A stretch of 64,000 nt of DNA from DAOUJI01 sp965224415 (GTDB lineage Bacteria; Chloroflexota; Dehalococcoidia; Lucifugimonadales; JAGWBF01). The notes beneath the pieces are model-generated. The model made no database searches. It worked only from the letters and a program-made list of their open reading frames with translations, and was not told where the DNA came from. Shown piece after piece: positions 32,322 to 41,427 of this stretch (positions are counted from its first letter, which is position 1; each line of letters starts with the position of its first letter). The DNA is taken from NCBI GenBank assembly GCA_965224415.1, contig CBDCZB010000004.1:496001-560000 (forward strand). Direction: 5' to 3'. Made by a program: the position numbers and the translations under genes.

Positions 32322-33549
32322 CTAGTATTCGGCCAATCTGGCATTGTCAGTTAGTACGTGAGCCCAGACAGGATGCTACCTTGGGGATAGACGAAGGGTT
32401 GTGGGATGTGAGGTGGTCATGGTGCAGGAGAAGTACGGAGTCCGGCTGGCAACACAGGAAAAGGGACGGCTCAGGAAGATGATCAGGGCTGGGAGGAGTT
32501 CCGCACAGGCGATTACCCGGGCCCGCATCCTGATCAAGATAGATGAGGGCTGGACCGCCCCCCAGGTGGCCACCGCACTGGACGTGTCGGAGCGGACCGT
32601 GTTCCGCACCAAGCGGCGGTATGCCGAGGAAGGACTGGACGAGGTGCTGAGGCACCATAACCAGGTCAACCGGCCCAGAAAGGTGGATGAAAGGGTGGAG
32701 GCCCACCTGATAGCCTTGGCCTGCAGCCCGGTGCCCGACGGTCATGACCACTGGACCATGCGGGCCCTGGCGGGCAAGGTGGTGGAGTTGGGATTGGTGG
32801 AGTCTTTATCTCCCGAGACGGTCCGCCTGCGGCTAAAAAAAACACGCTCAAGCCGTGGCTCAAGAAACAATGGTGCATCCCCAAGGTAGGTGGAGAGTTC
32901 GTGGCGGCCATGGAGGACGTGCTGGATCTCTACGCCGAGCCCTACGATCCGCAGAGGCCGGTGGTCTGCTTTGACGAGACCTCCACCCAGTTGCTGGCCG
33001 ACGTGAGGGAACCGCTGCCGGCAAAGCCTGGGAGGCCGAGGCGTGAGGACTACGAATACCAGCGGGGAGGGACGCGCAACCTGTTCCTCACCTGTGAGCC
33101 TCGCCGGGGCTGGCGCCACGTGGCGATAACCCGGCAACGCACCATGCAGGACTTCGCTCAGCAGATGCGGTGGCTGGTGGATGAGGCCTACCCCGATGTC
33201 CCGGTGATTCGGCTGGTTCTCGACAATCTGAACACGCATCGGATGGCCTCGCTTTACGAGACTTTCCCGGCGGCCGAGGCCCGGCGCATCGCCAAGCGGC
33301 TGGAGTTGCACCACACTCCCAAGCACGGAAGCTGGCTGAATATGGCGGAGATCGAGTTCAGCGTGCTGGCCCGGGCCTGCCTGCGCGGACGCAACGGAGA
33401 TGAGGACAGCCTGGAAAGAGCCGTCAGCGCCTGCGTGTCAGAGCGGAACGCGATAGGAGCTACCATTAACTGGCGGTTCACTGCCCAAGACGCCAGACGC
33501 AAACTCCATCGCCTCTATCCCTGCCAATCCTGATTTGGTTCAGTACTAG
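32322..33549 (+). mobile_element. IS630-family insertion sequence, copy 2
   Basis: Same as copy 1 shifted by 8,025 bp. Both reading frames translate identically and I found no differing base in the stretches I compared. Ends CTAG at 32322-32325 and 33546-33549. Same orientation as copy 1, so the pair forms long direct repeats around an 8-kb segment. Confidence 0.86.
32419..33533 (+). CDS. IS630 transposase, two frames joined by probable -1 frameshift (copy 2)
   Basis: Same protein as copy 1: HTH domain in 32419-32889 and DDE domain in the second frame ending at 33533. The eight-A slippery run is at 32835-32842. Both acidic motifs (CFDETS, LDNLNTH) and the glutamate (AEIEFS) are intact. Identity with copy 1 suggests recent movement or duplication. 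Confidence 0.87.
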
Positions 33550-33752
33550 GCGATGAGAGGGAACACCCCATCCACCTGATATAGCCTTGCCGCAAGCTCG
33601 GCAAGGATGCGGCGAAGCCGGAGTGCTCATTTGCCGAGCAACATTTCGCGAGGTGGCGATATCTATCGTCTGTGGCACTGGGTGATGCATACCGATTGTT
33701 CTGAAGGGCCAACTCAGTATTGGGAAACATTTTCCACAATGCAACCTGTGCG

Positions 33753-33782
33753 TTGACTCTACGCTCCCTTGGAGAATACAAT
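33753..33782 (+). promoter_or_regulatory. Sigma70-type promoter of the PHP gene
   Basis: TTGACT (33753-33758), 18-bp spacer, TACAAT (33777-33782). Predicted transcript start is about 25 bp before the ATG at 33813, which supports that start over upstream alternatives. Confidence 0.6.
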
Positions 33783-33812
33783 GACTTACAAATTTCACAA
33801 ACGGCAGGACCA

Positions 33813-34550
33813 ATGGCCCATCTTTTCGACATGCACATCCACACCACTAAGGGGAGCAGCGACTCCAATCTATCACCGGAAGAAATGGTCCTGCAGGCGG
33901 AACAACTGGGACTGTTTGGGCTTTGCATCACCGAACACAGCGGCCCGTGGGACCGGCATTCTTTTCAGCGCTTCGCCTCCCAGCACGACGTAATCCTGAT
34001 TCGGGCTATGGAGGTCGAGACCGACATGGGCCACATCCTGGCCTTCGGCATGGACCAGTATCTGTCAGGCATAAACAAGGCCTCCAACCTGAGGCACGAG
34101 TTGAATAAGGTAAATGGGTTCATGGTCAGCGCCCACCCTTTCAGAGACATGTTCCCTGTGCGCCCCCACGGCAGGCCGCTCATATTCCAGCACATGGACC
34201 ATGTGCCCTCTACGGTCGTCGGAGCCTCTGAACACCCCATCTTCTCGATGGTTGACGCTGTGGAGGCGGCCAACGGGGCTACGTCGAACATTGAGAACGA
34301 ATTTGCCTTCAAGGTTGCAAGACACTTGGGCTTAAAGGTGACCGGGGGCAGCGACGCGCACTCCCGCCACGGTTTGGGCCGGTGTGTGACTGCGTTCGAT
34401 GGGGAGATTCACACTGCCGAGGAGTTCATGAACTCCCTACACAACGGGAGCTTCGCGCCCGCCGTGCTGTCTCCAAACAGGTCCAGCCCGACGGCATCGT
34501 GGACGCCTGTGCCCGAGCCTTTGTCAGAAGAGTCGATTCGGCGCTCTTAA
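33813..34550 (+). CDS. PHP-domain metal-dependent hydrolase
   Basis: 245 residues. Metal ligands of the PHP fold are visible: FDMHIHTTKGSSDS (HxH), GLCITEHSG (E-H), VSAHPFRD (H) and VTGGSDAHSRHGLGR (D-x-H). Close to PHP phosphoesterases such as the YciV/RNase AM and polymerase-associated types; substrate not determinable. The open frame extends upstream of 33813, but the promoter position argues for this ATG. Confidence 0.88.
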   Translation: MAHLFDMHIHTTKGSSDSNLSPEEMVLQAEQLGLFGLCITEHSGPWDRHSFQRFASQHDVILIRAMEVETDMGHILAFGMDQYLSGINKASNLRHELNKVNGFMVSAHPFRDMFPVRPHGRPLIFQHMDHVPSTVVGASEHPIFSMVDAVEAANGATSNIENEFAFKVARHLGLKVTGGSDAHSRHGLGRCVTAFDGEIHTAEEFMNSLHNGSFAPAVLSPNRSSPTASWTPVPEPLSEESIRRS

Positions 34551-34625
34551 CGACGGCTGACCCCGCGAGGCGGGTTATCCCGCAGCGGTTGTATAGTGAC
34601 AGGAGTGGGAGGGGCTCGCGGCGGC

Positions 34626-37457
34626 ATGGCACAGGACAACACACCTTCGGTTTTCGTATCGCTGGACCTTGAGACAACCGGTCTGGACGCCGAGCGAGAC
34701 ACAATAATCGAAATCGGCGCCGTGAAGTTCCGGGGTCGTCAGGTCTTGGACACCTACCAGACACTGGTCAACCCCTTCCGGCAACTGCCCGATTTCATCA
34801 AACGTCTGACGGGAATCACTCAACGCAGCCTGGACAGGGCCGTGCCTTTTGCTGCGGTTGCGGGAGAGCTGGAGGAGTTCATCGGGGAACTCCCCATAGT
34901 CGGCCATAACATCGAATTTGACATAAAGTTCCTAGCTAGCCACGGGCTGACCCTACCCAATGACTCATACGACACCTGGGACCTGGCCTCCGTCCTGCTG
35001 CCCTACTCTATGGAATACTCCCTCTCCAGCCTCGCCCCAGCTATGGGCGCGGACCACACCAGCCCTCACCGGGCTCTGTCCGATGCTCAGGCAACCCACG
35101 GCGTCTTTGTTCAACTACTGGACGAGGCCGAAAAGCTGGACCCGTCGGTGGCGGACACTATAGGCAGACTCGCCGCGCGCTCCCAGTGGAAAGCCGGACG
35201 CCTTATGGGCAGGCGGTCAGGCTCCGAGTCCAGCACAACCCCAATCGGGTCTGACATAGAGACGTTAAGCCTGTCGCAGCGGCTGACCCGCTCAAGCAAG
35301 AGGCCCAGGAGGCTGTCCGAGCTCCCCGAGGCCTCTATTGAGAGCATCTCCTCAGTGCTGGAGCCCGGCGGCCTGGTAGCCCAGGCATTCCCTGGTTTCG
35401 AGCGGCGCCCCCAGCAGGCGGCCATGACCGCCGCGGTGGCCGGAGCAATATCCGGAAACCGCCACCTCATGGTCGAGGCGGGCACCGGCGTGGGCAAATC
35501 GTTGGCTTACCTGATTCCCGCCATCGTCTACTCCGTCCAATCCGGAGACCGTGTTGTCGTGTCCACCAACACCATCAACCTGCAGGAGCAGCTGCTGAAC
35601 AAGGACATACCCGACCTGGTGCGCCTCCTGGAGGACGGCGGAATGATTCCAAAGGGGGAGTTCAAGGTCGCCTCGCTGAAGGGGCGGGCCAACTACATGT
35701 GCCTCAGGCGTTGGGAGCAGATGGCCCGTTTAGAATCCCTGAACTCCAACGAGGCCAGGCTTCTCAGCAAGACCCTGCTCTGGTTGCAAGAGACCGAGAC
35801 GGGAGACCGGGCCGAAATTAACCTCTCAGGGCGAGACGCCTTCACTTGGAACCGGGTCTCCTCAGCGGAGGCGGGCCAGTGCCCCGGAACTAAGGGCGAA
35901 GGCCCGTGCTTCCTACGCTCGGCCAGAGACAAAGCGGAAGGCGCCCACGTTCTGGTCATCAACCATGCCCTGCTCCTCTCCGACCTGGCAATGTACGGCG
36001 GGGTACTGCCGGAATACCAACGCCTCATCATCGACGAGGCCCACAACCTGGAAGAGGGCGCCACAAGGCAGTTGGGGTTCCAAGTAGCAGAGACCCTGAT
36101 CGACGACACGCTGGAGGCTTTAGCCCGTATCCTTACGGAGGCCAGCGTTCTTCTAAACGCGCCCACCGTTTCGCGGGAACAGAAGCAGCTTGGCGTCGAA
36201 ATGGCAGCGGCATTTCAGCCCAGGTGGACCGGACGGATGAGGGAGCGGTGGAGCAGGCTTTGGAACCAGATAGACTCCTTCCTGGCCAACCACGCCCAGA
36301 GCGGAGAATCCGACCAGTTGCGGGTCACTCGCGGTACTCGCTCGCAGTCCGCATGGTCCGAGGTGGAGCTTGGCTGGGAGAACGTGGACGCTGTCCTAGG
36401 CGAGGCCAACAGGTTGTCCGACAACCTGGCCAATCTACTGGAGAACATCGACGTAGAGGGCCCCATCACACCCGAGAGCGTCATCCTCGACTTGTCGGGC
36501 TGGGAGGAGAAACTTTCCGTACTGCGGGAAAGGCTCAAGACCCTGCTCGGCGTGACGCCCCAGGAAGAGCGAATCGACTGGATTTCCAGGGATCGGGTCA
36601 GAGGCAGCGACGCCTCCAAGTCCAGCATCGTGATCAATTCCGCTCCCCTGAACGTAGGCCGTGAATTGGACTCGCGGCTCTTCTCTCAGAAAAGCTCTGT
36701 GGTGTTGACCAGCGCCACGCTGACCGTCGGCGGCGAGTTCAACTACACCCGAGAGCGGACCGGCCTGCAAGGGGCCGACGAGCTTACGGTCGGGTCTCCC
36801 TTCGATTATGAGAAAGCGGCGCTGCTGATGGTCCCTGAGGACATGCCCAACCCGGACTCTTTCGGATACCAGGAAGCGCTCGAAAAGCTGCTTGTCTCCC
36901 TGGCCCACGCCCTGGCTGGGCGCACGCTGGCCCTGTTCACCTCCCACGCGTCTCTCAGGAGGACGGCCCAAGCAATACGCGGCGCCGTGGAGGCCGAGGG
37001 GCTGCGAGTCCTCGCCCAGGGGGTGGACGGCTCTCCCGCCCAGATAATGCGGAGCTTCGGCGCCAGCACCGACGGCATAATCCTTGGCACCAGCAGCTTC
37101 TGGGAGGGAGTGGACCTCTCCGACGGCGCCTTGAAGGCGCTGGTCATCGCCAGGCTTCCCTTCAACGTGCCCACCGATCCCATCTTCTCAGCCCGGTCCG
37201 AGGGTTACGAGGAACCGTTCACCCAGTACGCCATTCCCCAGGCGGCGCTTCGATTTAGGCAAGGGTTCGGACGGCTTATCCGCAGCAGCGAGGACAGGGG
37301 AAGCATCGTCGTCGCGGACAAACGCATCATTTCCAGGTCCTACGGCAAGATATTCCTCAGGTCACTGCCTCCGGTGACCTTCAAGAGACCGACGCTAAGC
37401 TCCGTAGCCGACGAAGCTGCTCTTTGGGCGGCGGGTGTCATGGAGCCCCAGACGTGA
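34626..37457 (+). CDS. DnaQ-type exonuclease fused to DinG/XPD-family helicase
   Basis: 943 residues from ATG 34626; a GTG at 34596 is also open, but a possible -10 (TATAGT, 34592-34597) would then overlap it. GGGAGGGG lies at 34607-34614. N-terminal DEDDh exonuclease (about 5-175): FVSLDLETTGLD, VGHNIEFDIKFL, HRALSDAQAT. Then the helicase: Walker A VEAGTGVGKSLAYLIPA, DEAH box LIIDEAHNLEEG, SATLTVGGEF, SSFWEGVDLSDGALKALVIARLPF and the arginine finger QGFGRLIRS. Three cysteines (MCLRRW, QCPG, PCFLR) sit where Fe-S DinG proteins bind a cluster. Same architecture as Gram-positive DinG. Likely repair of structured DNA. Confidence 0.93.
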   Translation: MAQDNTPSVFVSLDLETTGLDAERDTIIEIGAVKFRGRQVLDTYQTLVNPFRQLPDFIKRLTGITQRSLDRAVPFAAVAGELEEFIGELPIVGHNIEFDIKFLASHGLTLPNDSYDTWDLASVLLPYSMEYSLSSLAPAMGADHTSPHRALSDAQATHGVFVQLLDEAEKLDPSVADTIGRLAARSQWKAGRLMGRRSGSESSTTPIGSDIETLSLSQRLTRSSKRPRRLSELPEASIESISSVLEPGGLVAQAFPGFERRPQQAAMTAAVAGAISGNRHLMVEAGTGVGKSLAYLIPAIVYSVQSGDRVVVSTNTINLQEQLLNKDIPDLVRLLEDGGMIPKGEFKVASLKGRANYMCLRRWEQMARLESLNSNEARLLSKTLLWLQETETGDRAEINLSGRDAFTWNRVSSAEAGQCPGTKGEGPCFLRSARDKAEGAHVLVINHALLLSDLAMYGGVLPEYQRLIIDEAHNLEEGATRQLGFQVAETLIDDTLEALARILTEASVLLNAPTVSREQKQLGVEMAAAFQPRWTGRMRERWSRLWNQIDSFLANHAQSGESDQLRVTRGTRSQSAWSEVELGWENVDAVLGEANRLSDNLANLLENIDVEGPITPESVILDLSGWEEKLSVLRERLKTLLGVTPQEERIDWISRDRVRGSDASKSSIVINSAPLNVGRELDSRLFSQKSSVVLTSATLTVGGEFNYTRERTGLQGADELTVGSPFDYEKAALLMVPEDMPNPDSFGYQEALEKLLVSLAHALAGRTLALFTSHASLRRTAQAIRGAVEAEGLRVLAQGVDGSPAQIMRSFGASTDGIILGTSSFWEGVDLSDGALKALVIARLPFNVPTDPIFSARSEGYEEPFTQYAIPQAALRFRQGFGRLIRSSEDRGSIVVADKRIISRSYGKIFLRSLPPVTFKRPTLSSVADEAALWAAGVMEPQT

Positions 37458-38353
37458 CGGACGTTCCGGTAAAGCTTCACATAGACCACCCCTTCGACCT
37501 GACGTCGTCCCTGAACAGCGGCCAGTCCCACCGCTGGGTGAGGACGGACAGCCCATACGGGCCTTCCACTGAGTGGCGTTTGGGAATCATGCTTGGCCAC
37601 CTGGTACAGGTCCGCCAGGTTTCCGGCAACGGCACGGGCGGAGCTTCCCTGGAACTCCGTTCAGACCCCCCACGAGACGCCGATAGCCTGACGTCCTTGG
37701 TTCGCCGTTACTTCCGGCTTGACGACGACATAGAGGGGATTTACCACCGGATCTCGACCGATCCCCGGGTGGCGGATATGGTTCAACAGTACAGGGGACT
37801 GCGCCTGTTGCGTCTCGACCCCTGGGAGTGCTTCGTCGCCTTTATATGCTCCGCCAACTCCAACATCCCCAGAATCCACCAGAACATGGAGTCGATGGCC
37901 AAGTCTTTTGGCGAACCTTTGTCAATCGACGGACAGGTGCGCTGTTCCTTCCCGTCGCCTGCAAAGTTGGCCGAAGTAGGAGAGCAGCCTCTCAGGGACT
38001 TGGGCCTGGGGTTCCGGGCAAAATACGTTGCTGCAGGCTCCCGCATGGTGGCGGACGGGGACCTGGACCTGGACGATCTCGTCACTACTCCTTACGCCGA
38101 GGCCAAAGAAAGCTTGATGACCGTTCCGGGCATCGGCCCCAAGGTGGCGGACTGCATACTGCTCCATTCCCTGGACAAGCTGGAGGCCTTCCCCATAGAC
38201 GTATGGGTGCGCAGAGCCCTAACCGACTGGTATTTCCCCGGCATGAAGCCCCCCACCGACCGGGTCATGCTGGAGTGGGCACAGGACTACTTCGGCGACC
38301 TGGGCGGCTACTCCCAACTCTACCTCTTCCACGGCCGCCGCCTCCAGAAATAG
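37454..38353 (+). CDS. OGG1-type 8-oxoguanine DNA glycosylase / HhH-GPD lyase
   Basis: 299 residues from GTG 37454, overlapping the helicase stop (GTGA). N-terminal domain: HPFDLTSSLNSGQSHRW (family: L..GQ.F.W). HhH-GPD core: DPWECFVAFICSANSNIPRI, then LMTVPGIGPKVADCILLHSLDKLEAFPIDVWVRRAL containing the catalytic lysine (GPKVADC) and aspartate (PIDVWV). Removes oxidised purines and nicks the backbone. The tight overlap with the exonuclease-helicase gene indicates a repair operon. Confidence 0.9.
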   Translation: MTDVPVKLHIDHPFDLTSSLNSGQSHRWVRTDSPYGPSTEWRLGIMLGHLVQVRQVSGNGTGGASLELRSDPPRDADSLTSLVRRYFRLDDDIEGIYHRISTDPRVADMVQQYRGLRLLRLDPWECFVAFICSANSNIPRIHQNMESMAKSFGEPLSIDGQVRCSFPSPAKLAEVGEQPLRDLGLGFRAKYVAAGSRMVADGDLDLDDLVTTPYAEAKESLMTVPGIGPKVADCILLHSLDKLEAFPIDVWVRRALTDWYFPGMKPPTDRVMLEWAQDYFGDLGGYSQLYLFHGRRLQK

Positions 38354-38501
38354 GCAGGTCTCAAGTGAGCGATTCTCCGGTTCCGTCGTAGTACATTCGT
38401 ACACCTTCCTCCGACATAACTCTCCGTTGACCAGGGACAGCTTGGAGCGTATCTTTGACTAGAAGGTGAGAAAAGTCTCACTGTGGCTGAAGGAGGGGAA
38501 T

Positions 38502-38777
38502 ATGGCCAGCCGCACTTACGGCCCAGGGGAAATCACAGCCTTGGGAGAAGCCATCTACCGTGAACAAATCCAGCCTCAAGTTGGACCGGTGGAGATCGGC
38601 GCCTTCATAGTCATAGACGTTGAGACTGGCGAGTATGAGATCGACCCAAGAGACGCCACGGCCACACGGCGCCTGCTGGAGCGGAGGCCGGACGCCGTGA
38701 CATACGGACTGCGCGTCGGCTATCGCGCCGCATACAGCCATGTCGGCGGCTTCCGGATGCCCAGCCACGATGATTAA
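38502..38777 (+). CDS. Conserved hypothetical protein paired with a retropepsin-like protease
   Basis: 91 residues from ATG 38502 (GAGGGG upstream). Sequence: YGPGEITALGEAIYREQIQP, GAFIVIDVETGEYEIDPRDATATRRLLERRPDAVTYGLRVGYRAAYSHVGG. I recognise this as a widespread short family in cyanobacteria and Chloroflexi of unknown function. It overlaps the next gene by 8 nt. The pairing recurs in other genomes as I remember it, suggesting a two-gene unit. Confidence 0.7.
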   Translation: MASRTYGPGEITALGEAIYREQIQPQVGPVEIGAFIVIDVETGEYEIDPRDATATRRLLERRPDAVTYGLRVGYRAAYSHVGGFRMPSHDD

Positions 38778-39147
38778 GGGGAAGGTAAGCGGCAATCAAC
38801 GAGCGTCGATCACTGTAGAAATCTTGGACAGCGAAGATCGTCTTCAATCCGTGGAGGCGATCTTGGACACAGGGTTCACCGGATATCTGACATTGCCACA
38901 GGAATCCATTCGCCAACTGGGACTGCGATCGGTAGGTCAACGGACCTTTGAACCGGCAAACGGAGACCTCTTTGACTTTCAGGTCTACCTGGGATCAGTG
39001 TCTTGGCATGACCATGCAAATGATGTGCTGGTACTGGAATCGGACATCGTTCCATTGCTGGGCATGACTTTGCTTTGGGGCAGCCGAGTTACGGTGGATG
39101 CTTCGACTGGCGGCGAAGTTACGATTGAGGAACTGCCTCCTACATAG
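38770..39147 (+). CDS. Clan AA retropepsin-like aspartic protease
   Basis: 125 residues from ATG 38770. Contains the single-lobe aspartic protease motif AILDTGFTGYLTLP (DTG), then a hydrophobic strand and ESDIVPLLGMTLLWGSRVTVDAST, where the LLG-M-L corresponds to the 'hydrophobic-G' psi-loop motif. Half-size retropepsin-like proteins act as homodimers. Substrate unknown; it may process the partner or act in a stress or toxin-like module. Starts inside the preceding gene. Confidence 0.8.
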   Translation: MIKGKVSGNQRASITVEILDSEDRLQSVEAILDTGFTGYLTLPQESIRQLGLRSVGQRTFEPANGDLFDFQVYLGSVSWHDHANDVLVLESDIVPLLGMTLLWGSRVTVDASTGGEVTIEELPPT

Positions 39148-39195
39148 TGAACAGGCGATTAAGGCGCCGCCTCCAGCCTCATTAACCCAAGGAGA

Positions 39196-39322
39196 AGGCC
39201 AGCCTGTTTGCGGACCATGCTGAGGTATTCGACCATGCCCCATGCCATGGTGTGCTCGTCACGGAAGCCAAGGTCCTCCACCCAGGTTCCGGTTCCTCAT
39301 CAGCTGTAGAGGGTCTTTCATC
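39196..39322 (-). pseudogene. Decayed 3' fragment of an NAD-dependent epimerase gene
   Basis: Minus strand. Pieces match the C-terminus of the intact epimerase at 44888-45862: MKDPLQLMRNRN (intact MKDPLQLMSNRR) and, in another frame, MVEYLSMVRKQAGLL (intact MVEYLSMVREQAGLP). The DNA is about 80% alike by eye over this stretch, with frame changes. It is a remnant of a duplication or of an ancestral neighbouring gene, lying 84 bp upstream of the amidohydrolase. Confidence 0.72.
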
Positions 39323-39405
39323 GAACTCGAAGCCCGGTTCAGGTGTAAACTGACGTATCTCGGTCTACAATTCTGGAGAGCTACGGAGCAGGAAGGAGAA
39401 AGACG

Positions 39406-40260
39406 ATGGCCACTCGAACTCCCATAATTGATTCCCAGGTGCATGCCTACGAGCGGAACAGTCCGGAACGCCCTTGGATCGGGTCTTTGCAGGGTCCTGA
39501 TGAGGTCACGGGCGACGATATGGTGGCAGCGATGGACGTTGTCGGAGTCGACGGGGCTTTGCTGGTTTCGCCGTACGGTATGTACCGCTACGATGCCAGC
39601 TATGTACTCGAGGTATACGCTAAACACCCTGGGCGATTCGGTCTGATCAAACCATTTGATCCGCAGTCGGACGCGGTCACTGACGAGATAGCTGAGTGGA
39701 CTGGGACACCTGGAGTGGTCGGAGTACGCGTCATGTTCTTGGGACAGCCATTCGAAGCCGACCACCCGGGTCTCAATCGCATACTCGCCGCCGGAGCCAA
39801 AGCTGGTGTTCCGGTGAATGTCATGGCTTCGGGCCAGCTGCCTCTCCTACTTGAGCTAGCTCGCCGCCATCCAGACACCCAAATAGTGGTCGATCATATA
39901 GGTCTGGCTCAGCCCAACGAGCCGCCCGCGCCGCCGGAACCGTTTGCCGATTTACCCAACGTGCTTGCGCTGGCAGAATTAGACAACGTAGCCATCAAGA
40001 TTTCCGGGACCTGCACCCTATCCCATAAGCCGTTCCCGTACCCGGACATCTGGGAGCCTTTGGGGAGAGTATTCGACGCTTTCGGCTTCGACCGGTGCAT
40101 GTGGGGCACCGACTGGACGCGGGCGGTAAACCTGTTGACCTACGAGCAAGGAGTCGAGGCATTCCGGGTCACTGACCAGCTCTCGGATTCCGAGCGTTCA
40201 GCGCTCATGGGCGGAACGTTGGCGAAGATTTACAACTGGTCGCCTGCTATTGATGAGTAG
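39406..40260 (+). CDS. Amidohydrolase family protein (amidohydrolase_2)
   Basis: 284 residues. TIM-barrel hydrolase: IIDSQVHAYERNSPERPW (first strand, with Q-x-H in place of H-x-H), VDGALLVSPYG, VVGVRVMF, QIVVDHIGLAQP and the last acidic motif CMWGTDWTRA. Family members include 4-oxalomesaconate hydratase-like and gamma-resorcylate decarboxylase-like enzymes; with Q in the first metal motif it may be an L-fuconolactonase/LigI-like lactonase. Substrate not known. AAGGAGAAAG precedes ATG 39406. Confidence 0.87.
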   Translation: MATRTPIIDSQVHAYERNSPERPWIGSLQGPDEVTGDDMVAAMDVVGVDGALLVSPYGMYRYDASYVLEVYAKHPGRFGLIKPFDPQSDAVTDEIAEWTGTPGVVGVRVMFLGQPFEADHPGLNRILAAGAKAGVPVNVMASGQLPLLLELARRHPDTQIVVDHIGLAQPNEPPAPPEPFADLPNVLALAELDNVAIKISGTCTLSHKPFPYPDIWEPLGRVFDAFGFDRCMWGTDWTRAVNLLTYEQGVEAFRVTDQLSDSERSALMGGTLAKIYNWSPAIDE

Positions 40261-40314
40261 ATTGGGCTCCGCGAACTGGTCCTGCCTGTAGTAGATGCGG
40301 GCCGGTATCGGTTG

Positions 40315-41379
40315 CTACCAGGACTTCAGGACCGGCAGCACTTCTTCGGCAAAGAGCTTCAAACCTCGCTCCGCTACATGGGGCGGGGCGCCGCCGAATC
40401 GGAAGGCGACGTTCCACTCGAAATCTCCGAGCAAGGCCCGGCGTTCCTCAAGGCCCCGTAGAATCTTGTCGGGCGTCCCCCAGCTGGCCGCCTTCATAAA
40501 ACCTTCCACCGCCCCTTCGAGACCAGTCGAACGCGCGATTTCAGCCTTCTGTTGATAGGCGTTGTAACCTTTAACCGCCTTGAAGTGGTCGCTGAGAAAC
40601 TCGTAGTGATAAAAATTGCTCTCGACAAACTTGCCCTGGTATTGACGCGCCTCTTCTTCACACTGCTCAAGGTCAGCGCCGCATACGACGAACTCGGTGA
40701 GCATCAAGGCCGGGGGCTCAGTGCCGTGAAACTCACGGTGCAAGGCCCGGCCGCGCTCTATCCCAGGCATCCTCATCTCCCAAGGACGGTCAGCGAACAT
40801 AACAATGTGTGCGCCAAGTTTAGCCGCCGAGAGAACAGAATCGTCGCTGGCGGCGACGGCATAGATGCGCCCGTCGAAGGAATGCTGCGGTCGGGGCCGG
40901 ATTTCCGTCCGGGGCTGCTTGTAGTAAGGCCCGTTGCCCTCGATGAAGCCTGTCGTGAGGGCCTCGACAATCATCGGCGCCGCTTCGTCGAAACGGTCTC
41001 TTGATTCGTCCATGCTGATGCCGAAGACCTCGAATTCTCGCCGCGCCAGGCCTCGCCCGAACCCCAGCCGGAGCCGTCCATTGCTCAACAAGTCGAGAAC
41101 GGCAGCGTTTTCCGCCACCCGCAACGGGTCATGCCAGGGGAGAATTACGGCGGCTGTACCCACGTCGACGTGGGGATGCTTGGCCGCAATGTGGGTCATA
41201 AGGTGGAGATTGTCAGGCACGAAGGAGTAGTCGTTGAAATGGTGCTCTGCGGACCAAAGGCAATCGAACCCCGCGTCAGCGGCGATTTCAGCGAGGCGCA
41301 GCTCCTCCTCCCACATCTGGCCGTCCGAGCCGTCTTCCCAGCCGTAGCTGGAGAAGATCATCATCATTCCGACATCCAT
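40315..41379 (-). CDS. LLM-class flavin-dependent oxidoreductase
   Basis: 354 residues. Bacterial luciferase-like monooxygenase fold: LRLAEIAADAGFDCLWSAEHHFNDYSFVPDN, DVGTAAVILPWHDPLRVAENAAVLDLLSNGRLRLGFGRG, and FGISMDESRDRF. Uses FMN or F420 with O2 or a hydride acceptor; SAR202-like bacteria are known to carry many of these, thought to oxidise recalcitrant organics. AGGAG precedes ATG 41379. Convergent with the amidohydrolase and followed upstream by an SDR gene on the same strand. Confidence 0.92.
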   Translation of the reverse strand: MDVGMMMIFSSYGWEDGSDGQMWEEELRLAEIAADAGFDCLWSAEHHFNDYSFVPDNLHLMTHIAAKHPHVDVGTAAVILPWHDPLRVAENAAVLDLLSNGRLRLGFGRGLARREFEVFGISMDESRDRFDEAAPMIVEALTTGFIEGNGPYYKQPRTEIRPRPQHSFDGRIYAVAASDDSVLSAAKLGAHIVMFADRPWEMRMPGIERGRALHREFHGTEPPALMLTEFVVCGADLEQCEEEARQYQGKFVESNFYHYEFLSDHFKAVKGYNAYQQKAEIARSTGLEGAVEGFMKAASWGTPDKILRGLEERRALLGDFEWNVAFRFGGAPPHVAERGLKLFAEEVLPVLKSW

Positions 41380-41427
41380 CGCAATACTCCTACCGATTCA
41401 TTCAAGCTATCCCAGGGGCAATAGACC

